DNA of 64,000 nucleotides from Ferdinandcohnia sp036965045 (GCF_036965045.1 NZ_JBALOV010000002.1:1-64000); one strand, 5' to 3'; shown: positions 7,241 through 16,464, counted from the stretch's first letter. A program made the numbers and translations. Notes: generated from the sequence alone by a model not told the origin.

Positions 7241-8764
7241 ATGAATATGAGAACAAGTACTATAGCTGAGGCCGTCCGTCGTACGGCGGCACGCGTCCCA
7301 CGTAATACTGCTATTGTGTTTAATAACAGGGAATGGAGCTACCGTGAAATTGACAGGGCGGTGACGCGTATCGCGCGCCAACTTCGTGAGAAGGGTGTGG
7401 CAAAAGGAGATAGAGTTGCCTCCTACGGTAAAAACTCCGATTTGTACGTGCTACTGTTTTTGGCCACAGCGCGTATGGGGGCCATCCATGTTCCGGTGAA
7501 TTTCCAACTCCGAGCTGGGGAACTCGACTACATTCTTGGAGATTCTGATCCAGCGCTTATCATCGCAGACCGAGACCTCGCCAATGCAGTCTCTCAGACT
7601 AAATCGAACAGTCATCGCCAGGTCCTGCGATTCGAGGACGAAATCATGGAGTGGGCTTCAAGTAGCGACAATCGCCCATTGGAAGATGATGAGTTTGATG
7701 TTGATGACACGGATATCGCTCAGTTGCTGTACACTTCGGGGACTACTTCGGATCCAAAGGGTGCCATAATGACCCATCGTGCCCTGATGCATCACTACAT
7801 GAGCTGCATCCAAGGTCTGGACATTAAGGAGTCAGACCGAGCGCTTCACTGCCTGCCCCTCTACCATTCCGCGCAGATGCATGTGTTCATGCTACCTGCA
7901 CTGTTGGTAGGCGGGTGGAACAAGGTGCTTCCTGCTCCCGTGGCTGGTACTGTCCTTGAAACGATGGAACAGGACTCAATTACATCGTTCTTTGCCGCTC
8001 CAACCGTTTGGGTTTCGATTGCGAATCACCCTGAGCTAACATCAAGAAATCTCGGGAATCTTCGGAAGGCTTATTACGGAGCTTCAATCATGCCTGGGCC
8101 AATACTCGAACGGCTGCAGAAGTGTCTGCCTGAACTCGGTTTCTACAATGTGTTCGGCCAATCCGAAATGGGTCCTGCCTGCACAGTCCTACGTCCTGAG
8201 GAGCACGCGGACCACCCTGGTTCCGCAGGAAGACCACTGCTTTTCGTTGAGGCGCGTGTCGTTGATGCCGAGGGCAATTGTGTGCCGCCAGGTGAACTCG
8301 GAGAAATTGTGTACCGTTCGCCCCAGCTTTGTTTGGGCTACTGGAACAAAAGTGAAGCCACGGAAAAGGCGTTCGCTGGTGGGTGGTTCCACTCCGGAGA
8401 TCTCGTGAGACAGGACGAGGACGGGTACATTGAGGTAATCGATCGAGTGAAAGATGTCATCAACACTGGCGGCGTGCTTGTGGCATCCCGCGAGATTGAG
8501 GACTGCATCTATGAGTTGCCCCAGGTCGCAGAGGTCGCGGTTGTTGGAGTACCAGACGAAAAATGGATCGAGGCAGTCACCGCTTTCGTTGTCATCAAGG
8601 CTCCAGTGTCTGAGCAGGAGATCCTCCAGCATGTCAGAAATAATTTAGCGAACTTCAAGGTGCCAAAGCAGGTTGAAATCGTGGATGAATTGCCACGAAA
8701 CGCCAGTGGCAAAATCCTCAAACGTCAGCTGCGTAATATCGGAGGCTCAAAGAGCGCTACGTGA
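7241..8764 (+). CDS. AMP-dependent acyl-CoA synthetase/ligase, probably acquired
   Basis: This 507-residue cytoplasmic enzyme belongs to the adenylate-forming (ANL) superfamily and is expected to convert a carboxylic acid, ATP and CoA into an acyl-CoA. The P-loop LLYTSGTTSDPKG is near residue 165, followed by GQSEMGP, the HSGDLV aspartate motif, the hinge region, and the terminal NASGKILKRQLR with its catalytic lysine. Full family length. AGAGGA precedes the ATG. Codon use is markedly more GC-rich than in all neighbours (CGC, GTC, GCC-rich stretches), and the gene interrupts an otherwise B. subtilis-like order between yfkF and yfkE. Lateral acquisition is therefore likely. Substrate chain type cannot be read from sequence. 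Confidence 0.9.
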   Translation: MNMRTSTIAEAVRRTAARVPRNTAIVFNNREWSYREIDRAVTRIARQLREKGVAKGDRVASYGKNSDLYVLLFLATARMGAIHVPVNFQLRAGELDYILGDSDPALIIADRDLANAVSQTKSNSHRQVLRFEDEIMEWASSSDNRPLEDDEFDVDDTDIAQLLYTSGTTSDPKGAIMTHRALMHHYMSCIQGLDIKESDRALHCLPLYHSAQMHVFMLPALLVGGWNKVLPAPVAGTVLETMEQDSITSFFAAPTVWVSIANHPELTSRNLGNLRKAYYGASIMPGPILERLQKCLPELGFYNVFGQSEMGPACTVLRPEEHADHPGSAGRPLLFVEARVVDAEGNCVPPGELGEIVYRSPQLCLGYWNKSEATEKAFAGGWFHSGDLVRQDEDGYIEVIDRVKDVINTGGVLVASREIEDCIYELPQVAEVAVVGVPDEKWIEAVTAFVVIKAPVSEQEILQHVRNNLANFKVPKQVEIVDELPRNASGKILKRQLRNIGGSKSAT

Positions 8765-8911
8765 GTCTCATACATGATCCAGGAGCATTGTCTGCTAAGA
8801 CTTTGCTCCTATTTTCATTTTACAATTAAAAGCCGACATTTGATTTTCTTTTCAATTTGGGTAGAACAAGAGTAAACTAATGAATAACTATTGAGAATGG
8901 GGGCGTTTTTC

Positions 8912-9295
8912 ATGATATTTAAAATGAAGGAAGTTGGGTTCTACACGGATGTGGAATATGGGGAGTTACACGTTGCAGGGGATGAAATCAACGGGTTTAG
9001 ACCTTATCAGTTATTAGTCTCATCCATCGCTGTTTGTAGTGGAGGTACACTTCGCAAAATCCTCGAAAAAAAGAGGCTGCAGGTGGAGGACATTACCATT
9101 AAGACAGACGTTGGGAGAAATGAGGCAAAAGCGAATCGAGTTGAAAAAATACACCTTCATTACCTCATTAAAGGAACCGATTTAGACGAGCATAAAATTG
9201 AGCGTTCCATCGAAGTGGCATCCCGCAATTGTCCAATGGTCCAATCAGTAAAAGGAAGCATTGAAATTACCGAGACGTTTGAAATCGTTAAATGA
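8912..9295 (+). CDS. OsmC family protein
   Basis: The 127-residue product has the OsmC/Ohr fold pattern. It contains a first conserved cysteine in SSIAVCSGGTL near residue 46 and a second in ASRNCPMVQSV near 105. In this family the two thiols reduce organic hydroperoxides, which suggests a peroxide-detoxifying role in the cytoplasm. Some relatives with the same pattern have no known peroxidase activity. The ATG at 8912 is chosen with GGGGG as a moderate ribosome binding site; in-frame ATG or TTG codons slightly upstream are possible. It is a single gene ending at a strong terminator. Confidence 0.88.
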   Translation: MIFKMKEVGFYTDVEYGELHVAGDEINGFRPYQLLVSSIAVCSGGTLRKILEKKRLQVEDITIKTDVGRNEAKANRVEKIHLHYLIKGTDLDEHKIERSIEVASRNCPMVQSVKGSIEITETFEIVK

Positions 9296-9332
9296 ATAAA
9301 AACACCATAATCGAACATAATTTTTAAAGAGG

Positions 9333-9365
9333 AAAACTACGCAAAGGACTGGCGTAGTTTTTTTA
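9333..9365 (+). terminator. Terminator after osmC-family gene
   Basis: Stem AAAACTACGC / GCGTAGTTTT followed by further T residues. Confidence 0.9.
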
Positions 9366-9387
9366 GGTAAAAAAAGGATGTGTCACG

Positions 9388-10452
9388 ATGAATCGTCTTT
9401 TTTTGATTATGGTTGTGATTGGTGTTCCGCTTTCAGTGCTTGGGAGCCTCCTGCATTGGCCGGCTGTCATTATGTTTGTCATCTACTGTTTAACAATTAT
9501 CGCTTTGGCAGGATTTATGGGTAGAGCGACAGAAAGCCTTGCGATTATTGCTGGTCCAAGAATTGGTGGTTTGTTAAACGCAACCTTTGGAAATGCGGTT
9601 GAACTTATTATTTCTATTTTTGCATTAAAGGCTGGCCTTGTTACAGTTGTACTTGCGTCTCTAACTGGTTCAGTGCTCGGTAACCTTTTACTCGTTGCAG
9701 GACTATCTTTTTTCGTTGGGGGTATTAAGTTTAAACGGCAGAAATTTAATGTTCATGATGCTCGCCATAACTCAGGGTTGCTGATATTTTCAATTATTTT
9801 AGCGTTTGTTGTTCCAGAGGTTTTTTCAATGGAAATGAATGACTCGGATACATTTACATTGAGTATCGGTATATCGATCATTTTAATTCTGTTATATCTG
9901 GCTGGGCTGTTCTTTAAGCTTGTTTCCCACCGCGGGATTTATCAACAGGATTCTGAGCAGGTAGAAAAGGAAAGCGAAGAACATGAGGAACCTGAATGGG
10001 GGAAATGGAAGGCGCTTATCGTCTTGGCGTTATCAACCGTTGCTGTCGGGTACGTATCCGAAAATCTCGTTCATACCTTTGAAGTCGTTGCGGAAAGTTT
10101 TGGCTGGAGTGAGATTTTTATTGGGATTATTATTGTGGCGATTGTTGGAAATGCGGCAGAACATGCCTCAGCTGTTATGATGGCCTATAAAAATAAAATG
10201 AATGTTGCCATTGAAATCGCTATTGGCTCAACCTTGCAAGTAGCGATGTTTGTTGCACCGCTCTTGGTGCTGATTTCATTATTTCTTGATACACAAATGG
10301 CGCTTGTATTTTCAATGCCAGAATTAATTGCGATGATTACAGCAGTATTTTTAACGATTGCTTTAACGAATGACGGTGAAACAAATTGGTTTGAGGGCGG
10401 TACATTGTTAGCCGCTTATGCAATTATGGGAATCGGTTTTTACCTATTATAG
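9388..10452 (+). CDS. yfkE: Ca2+/H+ antiporter YfkE (CaxA/ChaA family)
   Basis: This 354-residue integral membrane exchanger exports Ca2+ in exchange for protons. It has about eleven hydrophobic helices in two inverted halves, each carrying the CaCA alpha repeat with its essential glutamate. The first is NATFGNAVELIISI near residue 70 and the second VGNAAEHASAVM near 255. An acidic loop (EQVEKESEEHEEPEWG, near 190-206) separates the halves. The length matches B. subtilis YfkE, whose structure is known. AAAGGATG precedes the ATG. The gene is followed by a terminator and lies in the conserved yfk block. Confidence 0.93.
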   Translation: MNRLFLIMVVIGVPLSVLGSLLHWPAVIMFVIYCLTIIALAGFMGRATESLAIIAGPRIGGLLNATFGNAVELIISIFALKAGLVTVVLASLTGSVLGNLLLVAGLSFFVGGIKFKRQKFNVHDARHNSGLLIFSIILAFVVPEVFSMEMNDSDTFTLSIGISIILILLYLAGLFFKLVSHRGIYQQDSEQVEKESEEHEEPEWGKWKALIVLALSTVAVGYVSENLVHTFEVVAESFGWSEIFIGIIIVAIVGNAAEHASAVMMAYKNKMNVAIEIAIGSTLQVAMFVAPLLVLISLFLDTQMALVFSMPELIAMITAVFLTIALTNDGETNWFEGGTLLAAYAIMGIGFYLL

Positions 10453-10454
10453 AG

Positions 10455-10640
10455 TCAAAAAAACGACTCTGTGCAGACTTCTACTACACAGAGTCGTTTG
10501 GTGTTATAACTTTCTTCTAAGTACTTTTAAGGGATAACTCTCATTGAATGTACTCTTCGTCCGGTGTTCGAATAGCATACCCCCTGTCGTTAAAGGTATG
10601 GTCTCCTTATCCCTCCTTCAAGTAAGGTATACTTTATCAT
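10455..10640 (-). ncRNA. Candidate structured small RNA or tiny coding transcript
   Basis: On the minus strand this region starts with AAGGAGGGATAAGGAGACC and can form a closing stem GGGATAA / TTATCCC enclosing a CATACC / GGTATG hairpin. It ends at the 13-bp stem plus T-run at 10459-10499, which is oriented correctly for minus-strand transcription. TATGAT and TATACC sequences at 10620-10645 could be a -10 element. A 24-codon frame (ATG at 10578, stop at 10504) lies inside, but its GGGGG site is too close to the ATG. I do not recognise an Rfam family. It could instead be a leader or unused intergenic DNA. Confidence 0.4.
10459..10499. terminator. Bidirectional terminator after yfkE
   Basis: A 13-bp stem (AAACGACTCTGTG / CACAGAGTCGTTT) serves yfkE on the plus strand. 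On the minus strand it is followed by seven T residues, so it terminates leftward transcripts better. Confidence 0.9.
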
Positions 10641-10753
10641 ATTGGCTTAAGATTAAAAATATTCTGTTAAAATTTAAAAAAATAAAAAATATCGATTAAT
10701 TTCTTCACGTCGAGTATAATTTAAACAAATTTCTATGAAATAGGAGAACATCA

Positions 10754-11365
10754 ATGCTCACAAGACGAATTACTTTTTTTAGCCTGGGATTGTTTACCTT
10801 AGCGCTGGGAATCAGTTTAATGATCATCGCGGATGTCGGTGCCGGGGCCTGGGATGCGCTTAATGTTGGGCTTTCCGAAACAATTGGACTCACAGTCGGT
10901 AACTGGGTTATTGTAGTTGGCATCATAGTCATGTTTATAAATGCACTTTTGCTTCGTGCACGTCCTGCGTTTTTATCAATTGGTACCATCATCTTAATTG
11001 GTTTTTTTATCGACTTTTGGTTATTAATTGTGTTGGCAGAAATGCCTTTGGAAGGTTTAGTTGTAAAAATCCTTACACTGGTAGTTGGGCTAGTGATCGC
11101 GTCGCTAGGCATCGCCGTTTATTTACAGGCGAAGTTTCCTCTTTCGCCACTTGATAATTTGATGCTTGCCATCAGCACAAGATTTAAGTTGAAATACGGG
11201 ATTTCAAAGACAATCGCAGAAGCAACAGGACTGATCTTAGCGCTTATAGTTGGAGGACCGATTGGGATTGGAACCTTAGTGGTCACATTTGGAATTGGCC
11301 CAACTATCCAATTCTTTTTCCCTTATTGTGAAAGGCTGATGGAAAATGGTCTGCGGAGCCATTAG
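10754..11365 (+). CDS. YczE/YyaS/YitT family membrane protein
   Basis: The 203-residue product has five to six hydrophobic helices. Its N-terminal half, GLFTLALGISLMIIADVGAG followed by WDALNVGLS, is characteristic of the YczE/YyaS family of uncharacterised bacterial membrane proteins. TAGGAGA precedes the ATG at 10754. It is monocistronic, with a terminator downstream. Members are near lipopeptide synthesis genes in some bacilli, but nothing in this neighbourhood points to that. Transport or regulation of an unknown ligand is possible. No function is assigned. Confidence 0.85.
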   Translation: MLTRRITFFSLGLFTLALGISLMIIADVGAGAWDALNVGLSETIGLTVGNWVIVVGIIVMFINALLLRARPAFLSIGTIILIGFFIDFWLLIVLAEMPLEGLVVKILTLVVGLVIASLGIAVYLQAKFPLSPLDNLMLAISTRFKLKYGISKTIAEATGLILALIVGGPIGIGTLVVTFGIGPTIQFFFPYCERLMENGLRSH

Positions 11366-11423
11366 GTAACCCAGATAGTCATCATATATTCCCTAAAGCA
11401 AATTACATAAAATGTCCTTAAAG

Positions 11424-11453
11424 AAATGCCAGAACACAACTGGCATTTTTTTT
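11424..11453 (+). terminator. Terminator after yczE-family gene
   Basis: Stem AAATGCCAG / CTGGCATTT followed by an uninterrupted T run. Confidence 0.92.
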
Positions 11454-11548
11454 ATCCAACCGATTTAAAAATTTACTAATAAAAGGATGGATAAACTATA
11501 AAATCTTCGAAAACACTAATCACAAAGCCAAGGAAAGGAGTACCGTCT

Positions 11549-12367
11549 ATGAAACGAAAATTTGTTTTTATAGTTGCCGTCATGCTAACGTTTGGTTTAG
11601 TTTCAGGAAATGCATTGGCGGAAGGTACCGATAAAACAAAGGGTGGAAAAGTAGATAAATTTAAAATTCCTAGTTCTGTTTTAGACATTTCACAGGATAA
11701 CACCTATCCGAACCCCACTCAGGATTTGCCTTATCTCCAGCCAAGTAAGCTTACAAAAGAGCTTATTGATAGTGCTGATGTAGACATAGAAAATCCAAAT
11801 CTTATTCGTATTTTAAATGAGTCGGCCATCCAGACGTCACCACTTGCAGTTGGTTACCGCGCAACCATTTATTTAGGGCAATGGCCACTCAACTATGAAT
11901 CGTCTGAAACAAGTACGAATTGGGAGTATGAAAAAATCAACACAAACTACTATGACAATCGTGGTGGAAAGACGCCATTTAAAATCCACTATAAACAAGA
12001 AATGCAGAAGATTGTCAGAGGTGGATTAACGGCCGAAATTCAGGATGCAGACGATGTAAAGAAAATGATGTTAATCGAGGCTGCTAAAAAGTCAAAGCTG
12101 CCGCTTTCCTTTACGACGATTATTGGTGGGGCGACGAAAAAGGATCAAATCTATAATGTTCCTCCGAAAAAGTTAGGTTACCTCTACGCATATGCGCCGG
12201 CGGTCAATGAAAAAGGGAAGGTTACATACGGTGAAGTTTACCTTGTGTTAAAAGGAAGCAAAAAATCCATCGTGGTTAAAAACGTAACCCACCAAGGAAT
12301 CGGCGCCTGGATCCCTGTCCAAGACCACGTTTCATATGGTTTCCTCGTTTCAGATACTCCAAGGTAA
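11549..12367 (+). CDS. yfkD: YfkD family secreted/exported protein
   Basis: This 272-residue protein has a clear Sec signal peptide (KRK, hydrophobic core to about residue 22, cleavage near NALA-EG). The mature part matches the YfkD family as I recall it, with conserved pieces YRATIYLGQWPLNYES and HQGIGAWIPVQDHVSYGF. No enzymatic motif is apparent. AAAGGAG precedes the ATG at 11549. It is convergent with the radical SAM gene yfkAB, with a shared bidirectional terminator, as expected from the B. subtilis order. Likely a cell-surface or extracytoplasmic protein of unknown role. Confidence 0.9.
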   Translation: MKRKFVFIVAVMLTFGLVSGNALAEGTDKTKGGKVDKFKIPSSVLDISQDNTYPNPTQDLPYLQPSKLTKELIDSADVDIENPNLIRILNESAIQTSPLAVGYRATIYLGQWPLNYESSETSTNWEYEKINTNYYDNRGGKTPFKIHYKQEMQKIVRGGLTAEIQDADDVKKMMLIEAAKKSKLPLSFTTIIGGATKKDQIYNVPPKKLGYLYAYAPAVNEKGKVTYGEVYLVLKGSKKSIVVKNVTHQGIGAWIPVQDHVSYGFLVSDTPR

Positions 12368-12372
12368 AAAAG

Positions 12373-12405
12373 AAATTCGGGCGTTTAAGCACGCCCGAAT
12401 TTTTC
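12373..12405. terminator. Bidirectional terminator between yfkD and yfkAB
   Basis: Perfect 11-bp stem AAATTCGGGCG / CGCCCGAATTT with T-rich flanks on both strands. Confidence 0.92.
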
Positions 12406-13525
12406 ATATGTTTGCATGTCGTTTTGTGAAGTCTTCCTTTTTGTAATACGCATTTTTTACAAGAATATTTGGACCTAGGCATTTTACCGCAGGACAATGA
12501 CAGCTAATTTCCTTTGCTATTTTTGTTTCAGACCAATTGTCATATGCATCCTGAAGTGATGTTGTTTGAATGTTGCCAAGTGAAGGAGTATCACCAAAGT
12601 CAGTCACGATTATATCTCCATTGAATATATTCACATTGAGTCGGGAACGACCATCAGGATCATTGCGCACCGTCACATTTTTACTTGAATAAAGTCTTTT
12701 AAGTAATGTAAGATCATCCTCATTGTTGCTGCATGCATAAAACGGCAATGTTCCAAATAACATCCATACATCCTCATGGCGAATATCAAGAAGATGATGA
12801 ATCGCACTCCGGATTTCTTTGAGTGACAACACCTCAAGATTGCTTGCAAAATCACTTGGGTACATTGGGTGCACCTCGTGTCTTCCACACTCCATTTCCT
12901 CGACAATTTGTTTGTGAATTGTCTCCAAATGGGGAAGAGTCCGTTTGTTCAACATGGTTTCAGCCGCCACCATTACACCAGCTCTTGATAAAGCTTTACT
13001 ATTTTCAATTATCCGCTGGAAATAACGTTCGCGCTGCTCGTAAGATGGCTTTTTCTCCATCATGGCAAATCCGCCCTCTACAAAATCATCGACCGTACCC
13101 CAGTTATGTGAAATATGAAGCACATCTAAATATGGAATGATTTTTTCATATCGTGCCAGGTCAAGTGTGAGATTCGAGTTGATTTGAGTACGAACCCCTC
13201 TATCATGGGCATACTTAAGAAGAGGGACCACATAATTGTCCACAGATTTAGTCGAAAGCATCGGCTCGCCGCCAGTAATGCTTAAGGATCGAAGTTTTGG
13301 AATCTCATCAAGGCGCTTAAGCAAAAGCTCAATAGGTAAGCCTTTAGGATCCTTTGGCTGTAGGGTGTAGCCAACCGCGCAATGCTCACATCTCATGTTG
13401 CAGAGATAGGTTGTTGTAAATTCAATATTTGTCAGTTGCATTGAGCCATATTGCTCAACATCTAAATAAGCCTCCCAAGGGTCATGTGCGGGAGATATTC
13501 GAATGGAAGATTGTAATTTTGTCAT
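12404..13525 (-). CDS. yfkAB: Radical SAM/CxCxxxxC-motif protein YfkAB
   Basis: This 373-residue radical S-adenosylmethionine protein carries the [4Fe-4S] motif CNMRCEHC near residues 42-49 (CxxxCxxC) and the GGEPML motif near 101. The C-terminal part is YfkB-like, with a cysteine cluster EISCHCPAVKCLG near 341-353 that could bind a second cluster. In B. subtilis the genes yfkA and yfkB are annotated as parts of one such protein. The product and substrate are unknown. AAGGAG precedes the ATG at 13525. The gene is monocistronic and convergent with yfkD. Confidence 0.9.
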   Translation of the reverse strand: MTKLQSSIRISPAHDPWEAYLDVEQYGSMQLTNIEFTTTYLCNMRCEHCAVGYTLQPKDPKGLPIELLLKRLDEIPKLRSLSITGGEPMLSTKSVDNYVVPLLKYAHDRGVRTQINSNLTLDLARYEKIIPYLDVLHISHNWGTVDDFVEGGFAMMEKKPSYEQRERYFQRIIENSKALSRAGVMVAAETMLNKRTLPHLETIHKQIVEEMECGRHEVHPMYPSDFASNLEVLSLKEIRSAIHHLLDIRHEDVWMLFGTLPFYACSNNEDDLTLLKRLYSSKNVTVRNDPDGRSRLNVNIFNGDIIVTDFGDTPSLGNIQTTSLQDAYDNWSETKIAKEISCHCPAVKCLGPNILVKNAYYKKEDFTKRHANI

Positions 13526-13656
13526 TATGTACTCCTTTTTACGGATTTGTTAACCACAAATCACCATAAGGCATTGTATTGAAAAGAATAATAGTTGTCA
13601 ATGCAGATACATTTTTATAAGATAGAAAAGATTGAAAACGAAAGGAACGTTGTAAT

Positions 13657-13845
13657 TTGGGAAATGCGATACATGATAAAGACTCACAAATATCCTATTT
13701 AAAAAACCGACTAAATATGTTTTTAGAGGTAATTGATTCGATGGATCCTGAATCCACTGATTTAGAGGACATCGACCGGCTCATCGAGATGCTTGATGAC
13801 CTTGAAGGTAAGTATGAAATATTTAAGAAGGATTGGAAGGAATAA
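13657..13845 (+). CDS. SE1561 family small protein
   Basis: A 62-residue acidic, helical protein (MGNAIHDKDSQISYLKNRLNM start, IDRLIEMLDDLEGK near the end) that resembles the SE1561 family of small Bacillales proteins. The start is a TTG at 13657 with AAAGGAA nine bases upstream; no ATG fits. A strong terminator follows. It is probably a soluble coiled-coil protein. No function is known, and the family assignment rests on memory of the sequence pattern. Confidence 0.72.
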   Translation: MGNAIHDKDSQISYLKNRLNMFLEVIDSMDPESTDLEDIDRLIEMLDDLEGKYEIFKKDWKE

Positions 13846-13848
13846 AAA

Positions 13849-13879
13849 ACAGTGGATTTCAAATTGAAATCCACTGTTT
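13849..13879. terminator. Bidirectional terminator
   Basis: Long perfect stem (AAACAGTGGATTTCAA with its complement) between two convergent genes. Confidence 0.92.
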
Positions 13880-13883
13880 AGCT

Positions 13884-15074
13884 TTAAAGGGAACCAGTAG
13901 AGCTGTCCCCTGGATTGTTCGTTTCCAGCGTTAAGCCTTCAACGACGACGTCCTCGTCAATCTCAAGTAACAAACTACGTTTGCCTTGGAACATGATGTA
14001 TTTTACATGCCTCAAGTCTTTTGGACTCAATGTAAGTTTGGCAACCTTTGTGTTAATCTTGATTGATTTTGGCACGAGATTGGCTGCTTTGAATTCATGA
14101 CGCTCATCATCAATGACACTTTTAAAAGCATGTTCCACCTTAGCAGTGTCCACATTTTCGACGCCACTTACCTTCAAGATACGCTCGACATCTTGATAGT
14201 TAATCATTGGTGGTTCGCTTTCTTCTTTTTCCTCTTCTTCTTTTTCTTGAACGAAGCGGTCGATTTCCTCATAGACGTTCGAAATCACCTCAGATTCCAC
14301 TCTTTCCCCAATGACATTTTTCAGGATCATCTCAAAGCCGATCTTATCATCTTCCGCCGTCATGATATCTTCACAATTCAATACATCGGAAATGAAGGAA
14401 TAACTTGGCTCATTCGCCTTCCCAGAAGCATAAAGAATATGATTCACATCGGCTGCATTGTCAGTAAAGGCTGGAAAAAGGAAACCTGTTAACGGAGCCG
14501 TCAGGTTAATAACAGGGTCCAGCACCGTATTCGACTTGAATGTTCTTTCAATATAATCAAAAACCAAAGTCTTTTTCGGTTGATCAATTTTGTTTAAAGT
14601 GCACAGAATCAGTGGGCTGAAATAAACCTCATCTGAGCCGCCTTCTTCTGATTCAGGGTCACGCTTTCGAGTTGGCTTGCGATAATGTGCACGGATAAAT
14701 GTAACCACTGTGTCAAACTCATAAACCTTAGTACCATACATTTTCTCCACGATTTGTAGCATTTGCTCAATCCAGTCTTCAGTATCTTCCATCTGAAGCC
14801 CATCGTATAGAAGGTCACGTGTACTATTCTCAACATCATGCTGAAACTTCAACTCAAATAGCTTCGTATCTAGCTGCCCAGCTAATGTTTTTTTAAAGTT
14901 ATCTAAAAATAGCTCCTGAGCTTCTTGCTCTAACAGTTCGAACGGCTGACAAATATGGTGATATATTTCATTGGATTCTTTTTTCACATACACATTGAAA
15001 ATTTCTTTGATGTTTAAGTATTGGTTATTTAGCTTAAATTGCTTGCGGATGTTTGCGATGTCTTTTTTATTCAT
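13884..15074 (-). CDS. DUF4317 family protein
   Basis: The 396-residue soluble protein matches the DUF4317 family, with the characteristic start MNKKDIANIRKQFKL and a conserved ending LSPKDLRHVKYIMFQGKRSL. A Glu/Lys-rich linker lies near residue 280. The start at 15074 follows GGGAGTTGA; an ATG three codons upstream lacks a site. It stands alone between a convergent small gene and a divergent MFS gene. The family has no established role. Structural or stress functions cannot be inferred from sequence. Confidence 0.85.
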   Translation of the reverse strand: MNKKDIANIRKQFKLNNQYLNIKEIFNVYVKKESNEIYHHICQPFELLEQEAQELFLDNFKKTLAGQLDTKLFELKFQHDVENSTRDLLYDGLQMEDTEDWIEQMLQIVEKMYGTKVYEFDTVVTFIRAHYRKPTRKRDPESEEGGSDEVYFSPLILCTLNKIDQPKKTLVFDYIERTFKSNTVLDPVINLTAPLTGFLFPAFTDNAADVNHILYASGKANEPSYSFISDVLNCEDIMTAEDDKIGFEMILKNVIGERVESEVISNVYEEIDRFVQEKEEEEKEESEPPMINYQDVERILKVSGVENVDTAKVEHAFKSVIDDERHEFKAANLVPKSIKINTKVAKLTLSPKDLRHVKYIMFQGKRSLLLEIDEDVVVEGLTLETNNPGDSSTGSL

Positions 15075-15210
15075 TGATCTCAACTCCCATTTTTTGATTA
15101 TACATGTATGAGTTCAAAATTGTAATGATTGATTTTTTACCAGGTGTATGAGCACTACCAAGCCACAAACCCATATACATAACATAAAAAGCAAACAGGG
15201 GTAGATATCA

Positions 15211-16464
15211 GTGGGCATGCAAACAAGTAAATTTAGATGGGTTATTTTTGCTTCGGTTTTATTTACATATGTCGTGATGTCAAGCCAACGAACCGCACCC
15301 GGTCTCATTACAGACCAACTGATGACCGATTTTCAAGTCACTGCGACCACAATAGGCCTACTAACAAGCATCCAATTTTTGGTATACACAGGTCTGCAAA
15401 TGCCAATGGGAATCCTGGCAGACCGTTATGGACCTAATTTTTTCCTGATATTTGGTGCCATCTTAACAGGGGTGGGAACAATTATCTATAGCCTCGGAAC
15501 TCATGAGTTAATCCTCTTTTTGGCAAGAATCCTAACAGGAATAGGGGATGCGACCATTTGGGTTAATTTAGTTCTTATTCTAAGCAGATGGTTTAATGAA
15601 AAAGAATTCACCAGGCTTATTGGTGTTGCGGGAATGACTGGGAGCCTCGGTTTCCTAATGGCGACTGTGCCTTTTTCTGCATTGATTGTCTTACTGGGGT
15701 GGCGGGGAGCCTTTCTTTCAGGGGGAATTCTCCTCTGTTTATGCGGGGTGTTTCTTTATTTTGTACTTGTAAAAAAGCCAAACCATCCAATAATCGAGAA
15801 AAAAGAAGTCCAGCGTGAAAAAACATCGGTATTGCTGGCTCGAATTTTTTCAAGTCGACAAGCATGGGCTTTGTTTCTTTGTCACTTTGGGCTAGTTGGA
15901 GGGTATTTAGGATTTATTGGTTCATGGGCAGTGCCATACGGAATTGATATTTACGGGATGACTCGATTGGGGGCAAGCCAGCTAATTATGTTTAGTTTAA
16001 TAGGAGCACTACTTGGTGCGCCTATAATCGGTTGGGTTTCAAGTCGAATAGGCATGATCAAACGGCCATATCTCTTTTTTCATCTTGTTACTGTTATTTG
16101 TTGGGCGACCTTCCTTTTATTTCGAGAGGGCCCGCCATTATTCTTGCTCACTTGCCTTTTCTTTATCATCGGATTTGCGTTTGGTTCCAACTCCTTAACC
16201 TTTGCTGTTGTTCGTAAGACTTTTCCGACTAGTGAATCCGGTATGGTGTCAGGGTTCGCAAATACAGGTGGATTTTTAAGCGCAGTCCTGTTGCCCGCCA
16301 TTTTTGGATTTGTCTTAGACCATTCTACAATCGGATACTATTTCGGTTTTGTCATTCCTTTGATTTTTTCAATCGCTGGGCTAATTGGGGTGAACTTAAT
16401 AAATGAAAAAGATCATATAAAAACTGGAATCGTTTGCAAATCCCTTTCCGAAAAAAACTTCTAG
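15211..16464 (+). CDS. MFS transporter, nitrate/sugar-acid permease-like
   Basis: This 417-residue twelve-helix membrane protein carries MFS motif A (MGILADRYGPN) between helices 2 and 3. Helix-4 features ARILTGIGDATIWVN and a WF motif (SRWFNEKEFTR) recall the anion:cation symporter and NarK-like branches, so an anionic substrate is possible. The GTG at 15211 with AGGGG upstream is used; an ATG two codons later is the alternative. It is upstream of the fumarase gene on the same strand with a 68-base gap, so cotranscription is possible. Dicarboxylate uptake would fit that neighbour but is speculative. Confidence 0.8.
   Translation: MGMQTSKFRWVIFASVLFTYVVMSSQRTAPGLITDQLMTDFQVTATTIGLLTSIQFLVYTGLQMPMGILADRYGPNFFLIFGAILTGVGTIIYSLGTHELILFLARILTGIGDATIWVNLVLILSRWFNEKEFTRLIGVAGMTGSLGFLMATVPFSALIVLLGWRGAFLSGGILLCLCGVFLYFVLVKKPNHPIIEKKEVQREKTSVLLARIFSSRQAWALFLCHFGLVGGYLGFIGSWAVPYGIDIYGMTRLGASQLIMFSLIGALLGAPIIGWVSSRIGMIKRPYLFFHLVTVICWATFLLFREGPPLFLLTCLFFIIGFAFGSNSLTFAVVRKTFPTSESGMVSGFANTGGFLSAVLLPAIFGFVLDHSTIGYYFGFVIPLIFSIAGLIGVNLINEKDHIKTGIVCKSLSEKNF

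Noticed and set aside
8189..8632. Minus-strand frame inside the acyl-CoA ligase gene
   Set aside because: Explained by the GC-rich codon pattern of the real gene on the other strand, which leaves few stops.
14097..14492. Plus-strand frame over the DUF4317 gene
   Set aside because: Antisense shadow of the Glu/Lys-rich linker of the real gene, giving a run of Phe with no ribosome binding site.
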